Of a stretch of 50,459 nucleotides of DNA, positions 35,505 to 42,198 are shown one piece after another. The translations under genes were made by a program, and so were the position numbers. The stretch comes from Flavobacterium sp. UBA6135 (lineage in GTDB: Bacteria; Bacteroidota; Bacteroidia; Flavobacteriales; Flavobacteriaceae), in assembly GCF_002428305.1 (NCBI RefSeq), contig NZ_DIVJ01000019.1:1-50459 (forward strand). Reading direction: 5' to 3'. The notes under the pieces are model-generated. The model was not told where the DNA came from and made no database searches. It saw only the letters and a list, made by a program, of their open reading frames with translations. The number at the start of each line of letters is the position of its first letter. Position 1 is the stretch's first letter.

Positions 35505-35727
35505 ATTTGTAAAATACTTACTCGGAATTTCACTATTCTTATACTCCGCTTCAACAGCCGCTCAATGTGCTATGTGTAGAGCAGTTTTGGAAAGTGAAGA
35601 AGGTGGAGTTAAAGCTGAAGCAGTCAATGACGGAATAGTTTACCTGATGATTTTTCCTTATGTGATGGTAGCTATTGTGTTTTATGTGGTGTATAAAATG
35701 AAATACAAAACCAATAAAGAAATTTAA
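35494..35727 (+). CDS. Small membrane protein with CxxC motif
   Basis: This 77-residue protein starts at ATG 35494, nested in the last codons of the DUF420 gene (11-bp overlap). It has a signal-like or membrane segment (LLGISLFLYSASTAA), then CAMC followed by RAVLESEEGG, then a second membrane segment (about residues 47-68) and a short basic tail. The pair of cysteines just after the first hydrophobic segment would face the periplasm. I know similar small proteins in flavobacterial oxidase clusters without an assigned function; by context and motif it may be a thiol or copper accessory factor. That role is inference. Confidence 0.8.
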   Translation: MFHKFVKYLLGISLFLYSASTAAQCAMCRAVLESEEGGVKAEAVNDGIVYLMIFPYVMVAIVFYVVYKMKYKTNKEI

Positions 35728-35738
35728 ATTTCTTTATT
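35713..35738. repeat. 26-bp perfect palindrome between convergent stops
   Basis: AATAAAGAAATTT and its exact reverse complement make a 26-bp perfect palindrome that covers the stop codon of the small CxxC gene (35725-35727) and the stop of the DUF4403 gene (35734-35736). It could act as a bidirectional terminator, though the stem has one GC pair only. Confidence 0.7.
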
Positions 35739-37143
35739 CCATCCCATCAATTGTAATATTCAATTGACCTCTTGTTTTCAAATAGGCAATAATCGCCTCG
35801 TTTGTTAATTGTATTTTTTTAAATTCAAAATCATCCAAATTTCCATTTAAAAAGACACCTTTCATGGGGGAATAGTTGTTCAAATAATTCAAAACATTTT
35901 GTTTGCCTTCTTCCAAATTGGGTTTGATGGAATAGCGACAGCTTTCTTGAATTTTTCTTAAAACATATCCTTGAGCCAACCAATTTGCTGTTCGTGTCAA
36001 AACGCCTTTTGTGTCCAAAACATAATCAAGTTGATCAAAATAAATTTCTTTGGTTGCTTCATTATATTGCGGAAATCCGGATAAATAAATGGTTCCGTTT
36101 ATAGAGCCGCTCATGTCTAAAGCAATAATCATTTTGCCTTTTTTATGCCATAAGTTTACCTTAGTGACTTTTACTTTTCGACTCCCATCACCAAAGGTTT
36201 GACCGTTAAAATTTTTAGTCATAATTTTTGAAGCGTCGGCATAAGTTGAAACGGCAATAATGTTGGCCGTAATTTTGTCCGGCATTGAAGAGACAGGTTT
36301 TAGAACCACTTTGTTTTTTTCAAACTTTTTTTCGGGTTTATTGCCAACAAAGGTTTCCATCAAACATTTTAATCCCATTTCAATCTGAATTGCTTGTGCA
36401 TCAATTGTTGCTTCTTTGCTGTAGACTTCAATTGGCACTAATCGCAGCCAACTTTCGTAGGTTTCGCTCATTTCAAAAGGAGTAGCAAGTTGGTCTAAGG
36501 CGTCAAGCACTTGTGGTTTGAAGTTTAGCGATTCTTTGATGGAAGTGTCTATTGTTTTTTCAATTTTGGATTTGAAAATTCTAATAGTTGGATTAATAAT
36601 ATACGTAATCGGAATATTTTTTCCTGCAATTACAATACTTGGACTCTCGCTCCATTCTAAGGATTGAAGCGTTGTGTTGGTTTTTAATTGCCAATTTGTT
36701 AATCCTACATCACTCAGAACAGTAACAATTCCGTTAAGATTGAATTCTTTATAGTCATAGAGTCGAATTCCCATTTTGTCAAAGCCATAACGGTATTTTG
36801 CTTGAACTTTTAGTGGTAATACCGTTTTAATTTTGGTGGTTTTTCCATCAACTACTGATGAAATTTTAATGGGAGCTTGTTTCCAAATTTTCATTTCTAA
36901 ATTGTCATCAGACAAAATACTGTCATTATAAATAAGGCCTGTTAAATACTTATTCATTTGAGATTCGATATCTTTAATTTTTATGGTAACCGGAACATTT
37001 ATAAAGGATGTTTCACTTTCAACAGCTACAGATTTGGCTTCATCGGGTTCGGGTTTTAACGTTTCAATTTTTTGTAAAGTGGAGCAACTAATAAACCCAA
37101 AAAGAACTAAAAAAAAGAGAGCTATAATTAAAAGTAGTTTCAT
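35734..37143 (-). CDS. DUF4403 family lipoprotein
   Basis: This 469-residue protein has a lipoprotein signal (hydrophobic core, lipobox FISC, Cys near residue 20) and the long body of the DUF4403 family. Members are predicted periplasmic or outer-membrane-associated proteins rich in beta structure, resembling tandem lipid-binding (BPI/TULIP-like) folds, with no proven function. Recognisable pieces are TSFINVPVTIKIKDIESQMNK near the N-terminus, IAGKNIPITYIINP mid-way and KLNLW-type strands near residue 340. It is alone on the minus strand, convergent with the oxidase genes and divergent from the efflux genes; the 135-bp gap upstream probably holds both promoters. Confidence 0.85.
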   Translation of the reverse strand: MKLLLIIALFFLVLFGFISCSTLQKIETLKPEPDEAKSVAVESETSFINVPVTIKIKDIESQMNKYLTGLIYNDSILSDDNLEMKIWKQAPIKISSVVDGKTTKIKTVLPLKVQAKYRYGFDKMGIRLYDYKEFNLNGIVTVLSDVGLTNWQLKTNTTLQSLEWSESPSIVIAGKNIPITYIINPTIRIFKSKIEKTIDTSIKESLNFKPQVLDALDQLATPFEMSETYESWLRLVPIEVYSKEATIDAQAIQIEMGLKCLMETFVGNKPEKKFEKNKVVLKPVSSMPDKITANIIAVSTYADASKIMTKNFNGQTFGDGSRKVKVTKVNLWHKKGKMIIALDMSGSINGTIYLSGFPQYNEATKEIYFDQLDYVLDTKGVLTRTANWLAQGYVLRKIQESCRYSIKPNLEEGKQNVLNYLNNYSPMKGVFLNGNLDDFEFKKIQLTNEAIIAYLKTRGQLNITIDGME

Positions 37144-37229
37144 TTGACATAAGTAATTTTGTGTAAATGTAAATTTTATTTGAAATATTTTCCATATATC
37201 TGTAACACAAATAATTTTTATGCGTCAAA

Positions 37230-37239
37230 TCAACGTTGA
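37230..37239. promoter_or_regulatory. Possible operator: TCAACGTTGA palindrome
   Basis: A perfect 10-bp palindrome lies in the divergent gap between the DUF4403 gene and the efflux genes, 39 bp before the TolC-family ATG. It is flanked by GTCAA and partly repeats it. No regulator gene is adjacent, so operator function is speculative. Confidence 0.3.
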
Positions 37240-37278
37240 CAAGATAATTTTTAAATAGATTACTAGAAAAGAATTTAC

Positions 37279-38718
37279 ATGAATATAAAAAATATAGTTT
37301 TAGCTTTATTTCTGATTTCTTTTTCGATTATTTCAGCTCAGGAAAATAAAAAATGGACGCTTCAAGAATGTGTTAACTATGCTCTAGAGAACAATATTTC
37401 TATAAAAAGTTCTGTTTTAGATACCGATTTGGCTGAAATAGAAAAGAAAGGAGCAATTGGAAACTTTCTACCTTCGGCCAATGCCTCTTCTTCACATAGT
37501 TGGAACATTGGATTAAATCAAAATATCACAACAGGTTTGTTAGAAAATCAAACCACACAATTTACCTCTGCCGGATTTAATGTGGGAGTAGATATTTATA
37601 ATGGTCTAGCGAATCAAAATAGATTGCGAAGAGCCAATCTTTCAAGAATAGCATCTCAGTATCAGTTGACCAAAATGCAGGAAGATATCGCATTGAATGT
37701 AGCCAACTCGTTTTTGCAAATTTTATTCAACAAAGAGAACCTTAAAGTTCAAAAAGAACAGTTAGCCAATAATCAAAAACAATTGAACCGTTCCGAACAA
37801 TTGCTTGATGCAGGTGTTATTCCAAGGGGTGACTTGTTAGATATGAAAGCAACCGTTGCTTCAGATGAACAACGTGTTATTTTGGCTGAAAATGCTTTAT
37901 TACTATCTAAATTAAGTTTGGCTCAACTTTTACAATTAGAAGATTTTAAAACTTTCGACATTATTGATCAGGAATATGATGTGGTGCAAAGTCCATTGTT
38001 GCTACAAACGCCTGAATCAATTTATGAAAAAGCTAAAGAAAACAGAACCGAATTAAAAATAGCAAAAACAAATCTGGAAATTGCACAGCGTGATTTGGCC
38101 ATGTCAAGAGGAGCTTATCAACCAAGATTGCAAGGTTTTTATAGCTTTAGTACCAGGGCAACCAGTTTAGAGCGAGTTACAGGAATTGCATTAAACCCTA
38201 CCAATCCAACTAGTGTTATTGGATTTGTTGAAGACACTTCACAAAATGTGGTGCAACCTAATTTTAATCCGGTTTTAGGTAGAGCTCTTCCCATATTAGA
38301 TCAATTTGAAAACAACAAAGGACAAAATTTTGGATTTCAATTAACCATTCCAATTTTAAATGGATTCTCTGTGAGAACTAATGTGCAACGTTCAAAAGTG
38401 GCTTTAGAGCGAAGTAAAATTTTTTATGAGCAAGAAGAGTTAACTTTAGAACGAAATGTCTTTACCGCTTTTACTGATGCTAAAGGAGCTTTAAATGCTC
38501 ATGAAGCAGCGTTGACCACTTTAGAAGCCAGAGAAGAATCGTTTCTATATGCAAAAGAACGTTTTGATGTGGGATTAATGAATGCTTTCGATTTTAATCA
38601 ATCACAAACGTTGTTGGCAAACGCTCAGTCAGAAGTGTTGCGAACCAAATATGATTATATTTTCAGAACCAAAATTTTAGAGTTTTACTTCGGAATTCCA
38701 ATTATTCAAAATAAATAA
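37279..38718 (+). CDS. TolC-family outer-membrane efflux protein
   Basis: This 479-residue protein is the outer-membrane channel of a tripartite pump. A signal peptide (residues about 1-20, ending ISAQ) precedes two repeats of the outer-membrane-efflux-protein fold, which form long periplasmic helices (for example the stretch LTKMQEDIALNVANSFLQI and the matching KVALERSKIFYEQEELTLE) separated by strand segments. WTLQECVNYALENNIS is the standard N-terminal signature. The adaptor gene begins 3 bp after its stop. No transporter gene follows directly; tsaB is next, so the inner-membrane component must be encoded elsewhere. Confidence 0.93.
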   Translation: MNIKNIVLALFLISFSIISAQENKKWTLQECVNYALENNISIKSSVLDTDLAEIEKKGAIGNFLPSANASSSHSWNIGLNQNITTGLLENQTTQFTSAGFNVGVDIYNGLANQNRLRRANLSRIASQYQLTKMQEDIALNVANSFLQILFNKENLKVQKEQLANNQKQLNRSEQLLDAGVIPRGDLLDMKATVASDEQRVILAENALLLSKLSLAQLLQLEDFKTFDIIDQEYDVVQSPLLLQTPESIYEKAKENRTELKIAKTNLEIAQRDLAMSRGAYQPRLQGFYSFSTRATSLERVTGIALNPTNPTSVIGFVEDTSQNVVQPNFNPVLGRALPILDQFENNKGQNFGFQLTIPILNGFSVRTNVQRSKVALERSKIFYEQEELTLERNVFTAFTDAKGALNAHEAALTTLEAREESFLYAKERFDVGLMNAFDFNQSQTLLANAQSEVLRTKYDYIFRTKILEFYFGIPIIQNK

Positions 38719-38721
38719 ATT

Positions 38722-40014
38722 ATGTCAAAAAAGGTATTATATAGAGTTATTGCTGTTTTTGTAGTGTTGATTGTTCTTTTAATTGTGTTGTCAAAAGCGG
38801 GTATAATAGGCAAAAAAGACCAAGGAAAAGAAGTGGAAATTAGCAAAGTAACATCCATTACGCTAATTGAAACTGTTTCAGCTACCGGAAAAATTCAACC
38901 GGAATCAGAAATCAAAATTTCTTCTGAAGTTTCGGGCGAGATTATTGAATTAGCTGTAAAAGAAGGCGATGTGGTTAAAAAAGGTCAGTTGTTAGTTCGA
39001 GTAAATCCAGATCTTTATACTTCAGGACTTAATCGTTCTGTTGCTAGTTTGTCTAACACAAAAGCCGGATTAAGTCAGGCTGAAGCTCAATTTAGAGAAG
39101 CACAGGCCAATTATTCAAGAAACAAAACACTTTTTGAAAAAGGCGTTATTTCAAAATCAGAATGGGATCGTTTTGTTGCTGCATTCGAATCGTCTAAAGC
39201 TGCAAAAGATGCTGCTTATTATATGGTTCAAAGTGCTTCCGCAACAGTAACTGAAGCCAGAGAAAACTTAGGAAGAACTACCATTTTTGCTCCGGTTGAC
39301 GGAACTATTTCAAAATTAGATGCAGAACTTGGAGAACGCGTTGTTGGAACCCAACAAATGGCAGGAACCGAAATTCTTCGTGTGGCTAATTTGAATAATA
39401 TGGAGGTGGAAGTAGATGTCAATGAAAATGACATTGTCAAAATAAACATTGGCGATTCGACCAATATTGAGGTGGATGCTTATTTGAAAAAGCAATTTAA
39501 AGGTGTTGTTACTAGTATTTCTAACTCGGCCAGCAATGCTGTAACAGCTGATCAGGTGACTAACTTTAAAGTGAAAGTTAGAATTTTAAAAGAATCGTAT
39601 GCTGATTTAACAGAAGGTAAGCCTGAAAATTTTTCGCCTTTCAGACCCGGAATGACAGCTACAGTTGATATTATTACCAAACGAAAAGAAAATGTATTGG
39701 CTGTTCCGATTAGTTCGGTAGTTGTAAAAACAGATACCACGGGAGGAAAAAAATATGAAATAGCCGACGAAACTAAAGGCACATCTAAATTAGACAAGAA
39801 AATGGAATGCGTTTTTGTAAAAGTTGGTGATGTAGCTAAAATCAGAGTTATAAAAACGGGCATTCAAGATGATACTTATATAGAAGTTTTAGAAGGTTTG
39901 AAAAAGGATGAAGTAATTATAGTGGGTTCCTATACCATGGTTACTAAAGAGTTGAATTCAGGAGATAAGGTTTTTGTAAAAGGGGAAGAGGAAAAAGAAA
40001 AAAAGAAAAAATAA
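38722..40014 (+). CDS. HlyD/MacA-type periplasmic adaptor protein
   Basis: This is a 430-residue membrane-fusion protein linking an inner-membrane transporter to the TolC-family channel encoded just upstream. It has one N-terminal membrane helix (about residues 7-26), a barrel-sandwich (lipoyl-like) domain split around an alpha hairpin (ISSEVSGEIIELAVKEGDVVKKGQ and, after the hairpin, TIFAPVDGTISKLDAELGERV), a beta-barrel domain and a C-terminal membrane-proximal domain, ending in a Lys/Glu-rich tail. The general look is MacA-like, which would suggest an ABC-type partner, but the partner is not in the window. A strong terminator follows at 40034. Confidence 0.92.
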   Translation: MSKKVLYRVIAVFVVLIVLLIVLSKAGIIGKKDQGKEVEISKVTSITLIETVSATGKIQPESEIKISSEVSGEIIELAVKEGDVVKKGQLLVRVNPDLYTSGLNRSVASLSNTKAGLSQAEAQFREAQANYSRNKTLFEKGVISKSEWDRFVAAFESSKAAKDAAYYMVQSASATVTEARENLGRTTIFAPVDGTISKLDAELGERVVGTQQMAGTEILRVANLNNMEVEVDVNENDIVKINIGDSTNIEVDAYLKKQFKGVVTSISNSASNAVTADQVTNFKVKVRILKESYADLTEGKPENFSPFRPGMTATVDIITKRKENVLAVPISSVVVKTDTTGGKKYEIADETKGTSKLDKKMECVFVKVGDVAKIRVIKTGIQDDTYIEVLEGLKKDEVIIVGSYTMVTKELNSGDKVFVKGEEEKEKKKK

Positions 40015-40033
40015 TTTTTTAGAGTTTAATATA

Positions 40034-40074
40034 AAAAAGGATTTAAAGTTTCGGTTTTAAATCCTTTTTATTTT
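40034..40074 (+). terminator. Intrinsic terminator after the efflux genes
   Basis: A perfect 14-bp stem AAAAAGGATTTAAA/TTTAAATCCTTTTT (40034-40047 and 40056-40069) with an 8-nt loop, followed by A and TTTT. It ends the TolC-adaptor transcript just before the tsaB promoter box. Confidence 0.9.
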
Positions 40075-40078
40075 ATAG

Positions 40079-40086
40079 TATCTTTG
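40079..40086 (+). promoter_or_regulatory. Probable -7 box of tsaB
   Basis: TATCTTTG, an exact TAnnTTTG match, lies 16 nt before the tsaB ATG and directly after the preceding terminator. No TTG at -33 spacing. Confidence 0.55.
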
Positions 40087-40102
40087 TGACTTTATTGAAC
40101 GT

Positions 40103-40765
40103 ATGTGCTATATTTTAAATATCGAAACATCCACAAAGAACTGTTCAGTTTCTTTGGCTTTGCATGGCGAAATTATAAGCAGTAGAGAAGTGGCTGATTT
40201 GGGTTATTCTCATGCTGAGAAATTGCATGTGTTTATCTCAGAAGTTTTAGCAGAACATACTATTCAAGTTTCTGATTTAAGTGCTGTAGCCATTAGTTCG
40301 GGTCCTGGGTCTTATACGGGATTACGTATTGGAGTTGCAGCTGCCAAAGGCTTGTCCTATGCTGCGAATATTCCACTAATAGCTGTTGATACGATGGAAA
40401 TACTAGCACGTCAAATTCAAGTAGGCGAAGGAGTAATTGTACCAATGATTGATGCGAGAAGAATGGAGGTGTATACGGCAACTTTTGATAAAGATTACAT
40501 TAAAATAGGTCCCACAAAAGCGGAAATTATTTCTGAAGATTTTTATAAAAATAAAGATGGAAAAGTAACCCTTTTGGGTGATGGAGCCATGAAGTGTGAA
40601 GGAATTTTAAATCAGCCAAAATTTACAATATTTACTAATGCAAATTACCCATCTGCATTGCAAATGGGTAATTTGAGTTATGCTAGTTTCAAGAAAAATG
40701 AATTTGTTGATATAGCTTATTTTGAGCCTTTTTATTTAAAAGAGTTTTACACTTCAAAAGGCTAG
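40103..40765 (+). CDS. tsaB: tRNA threonylcarbamoyladenosine protein TsaB
   Basis: TsaB is the partner of TsaD in making t6A37 on ANN-decoding tRNAs. The 220-residue protein has the ASKHA-type fold seen in the family: ILNIETSTKNCSVSL at the N-terminus, ISSGPGSYTGLRIG near residue 70 and the segment IPMIDARRMEVYTA (here VPMIDARRMEVYTA) near residue 115. The second domain is shorter and divergent, as is usual. It is monocistronic, and its stop codon shares bases with the convergent MscS gene (40762-40765). Confidence 0.95.
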   Translation: MCYILNIETSTKNCSVSLALHGEIISSREVADLGYSHAEKLHVFISEVLAEHTIQVSDLSAVAISSGPGSYTGLRIGVAAAKGLSYAANIPLIAVDTMEILARQIQVGEGVIVPMIDARRMEVYTATFDKDYIKIGPTKAEIISEDFYKNKDGKVTLLGDGAMKCEGILNQPKFTIFTNANYPSALQMGNLSYASFKKNEFVDIAYFEPFYLKEFYTSKG

Positions 40766-41598
40766 CTTTGTTTGATATGTACATCTCTTTGAGGGAATGG
40801 AATGCTTATTCCATTTTCATCAAATTTAAGTTTTATTTGCTCCAATATATCAGAACGCATTTCAAAAAAGTCTTCAATTTTTGACCACGGTCTAACGGCC
40901 AAATCTATTGAACTGTCTGCCAAATCACGAACTAAAACTATTGGTTTTGGATCCTCCAGAACTTTAGGGTGATTCAGCATTACTTCTAGTGCTAATTCTT
41001 TTGCTAATTTTATGTTTGAACTATAACTTATTCCTATGGTTAAATCTGCTCTACGCGTAGTGGCAAAAGTGTAATTGATTATCGTTCCGTTGGATAAGGC
41101 TCCATTAGGTATAAATATGGTTTGATTGTCTGTTGTTGACAATTGCGTCACAAATATTTGAATTTGTTTCACTGTTCCCATTACGCCTTGAGCTTCAATA
41201 AAATCCCCAACTTTAAAAGGTTTGAACATGATGATTAAAACACCACCTGCAAAGTTTGCTAACGAGCCTTGTAATGACAAGCCAATTGCTAAACCTGCAG
41301 CACCAATAATAGCTACAAACGAAGAATTCTCAACACCCAACCTGGAAATTACCGTTACAAACAATAATATTTTTAAAGTCCAAATTAAAATATCAGCCAA
41401 AAACTTTGAAAGGGTTGGTTCCATTTCACGTTTTACCATGACGCTCATGATTAATTTTTTGATTAATTTAATCACAGTCCAACCTATAAAAAAAATGATG
41501 GCTGCAGAAATTAATCTAGGCGAATACTCCATTAAAGTTTTAGTAAAATAATCCCAATAATTGGTGACAAGGTCGGCGTTTACTGTAATTAAATCCAT
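40762..41598 (-). CDS. MscS-type mechanosensitive channel
   Basis: This small mechanosensitive channel opens under membrane tension after osmotic downshock. I chose ATG 41598 (MDLITVNADL); a TTG five codons earlier lies inside a terminator hairpin. The 278-residue protein has three membrane helices, the last being the pore helix with the hallmark GAAGLAIGLSLQGSLANFAGG, followed by the beta domain (FKVGDFIEAQG) and the alpha/beta C-terminal domain. The size matches E. coli MscS (286 residues). Its stop overlaps that of tsaB; its 5' end directly abuts the T run of the upstream gene's terminator. Confidence 0.94.
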   Translation of the reverse strand: MDLITVNADLVTNYWDYFTKTLMEYSPRLISAAIIFFIGWTVIKLIKKLIMSVMVKREMEPTLSKFLADILIWTLKILLFVTVISRLGVENSSFVAIIGAAGLAIGLSLQGSLANFAGGVLIIMFKPFKVGDFIEAQGVMGTVKQIQIFVTQLSTTDNQTIFIPNGALSNGTIINYTFATTRRADLTIGISYSSNIKLAKELALEVMLNHPKVLEDPKPIVLVRDLADSSIDLAVRPWSKIEDFFEMRSDILEQIKLKFDENGISIPFPQRDVHIKQS

Positions 41599-41631
41599 AA
41601 AAAAAACTCTCAAAAACTTTAATTTGAGAGT
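41599..41631 (-). terminator. Terminator hairpin abutting the mscS start
   Basis: On the minus strand ACTCTCAAA pairs with TTTGAGAGT (9 bp, 8-nt loop) and is followed by eight Ts that run directly into the mscS ATG. It would end the transcript of the LEA-like gene; read-through would be needed to express mscS unless a promoter lies upstream of or in the hairpin. Confidence 0.8.
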
Positions 41632-41679
41632 GCAATATACTATTTTAAAGTTTATTTTATTTTAAAAAAAGATTAAAAT

Positions 41680-42144
41680 TTAGTCCGCATTTTCATCTGC
41701 AGCTCTTCTAACTTCTTCAATTTTTTCTTCTAAATCTTCCGTTACTTCGTCTGTTTTTTCTCTTACTTCTTCTGCAACTTCTTCCGCCTCTTCCGCAAAC
41801 TTAGAAACAGCCTCTTCGGTTTTTTCGGCAGCAGGTGCCGTGTAGATGTGGATTTTTTCCTTAACATCATCTGCTAAATTACCCAACTTTTCTTCTGCTT
41901 TTTCAGCAAAATCAGTTACAGATTCTCTTGCTTTTTCGGCAAAATCTGTTACTTTCTCTTTAACTTCAGGATAGGACTCTTTAGCATTCTCAACTGTTTT
42001 TTCAATGTAATCCTCTGCTTTGGCAGCATATTCCGAAGCTTTTTCTTTCGCTTGGTCTAAAACCGCTTCTGCTTTATCGGTTACTTCAGATGCTGTTTCT
42101 TTGGCAGAGCCAAATAAATTCTTAAAAAAATTACCTAATCCCAT
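41680..42144 (-). CDS. LEA/YtxH-like amphipathic helical protein
   Basis: This is a 154-residue protein of almost pure charged helix. I chose ATG 42144 (MGLGNFFKNLFGSAKE); the in-frame TTG at 42171 would add nine residues. After a short hydrophobic-aromatic start, the rest is Ala/Glu/Lys-rich with an irregular 11-residue period (for example VTDFAEKARES followed by VTDFAEKAEEK), as in LEA (late embryogenesis abundant) and apolipoprotein-like helices. There is no Cys or Trp. A stress, desiccation or membrane-surface role is inferred from composition, not shown. A TAGATTTG box lies on the minus strand 25 nt upstream. Confidence 0.85.
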   Translation of the reverse strand: MGLGNFFKNLFGSAKETASEVTDKAEAVLDQAKEKASEYAAKAEDYIEKTVENAKESYPEVKEKVTDFAEKARESVTDFAEKAEEKLGNLADDVKEKIHIYTAPAAEKTEEAVSKFAEEAEEVAEEVREKTDEVTEDLEEKIEEVRRAADENAD

Positions 42145-42168
42145 TGTGTTTATTTTTTTGGTGAATGT

Positions 42169-42176
42169 CAAATCTA
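42169..42176 (-). promoter_or_regulatory. Probable -7 box of the LEA-like gene
   Basis: Read on the minus strand the bases are TAGATTTG, an exact TAnnTTTG match, 24 nt before the ATG at 42144. It sits in the 54-bp gap after the YyaL-type gene. No TTG at -33 spacing. Confidence 0.5.
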
Positions 42177-42198
42177 CGAAAAAAAGCTAACGATTTTA

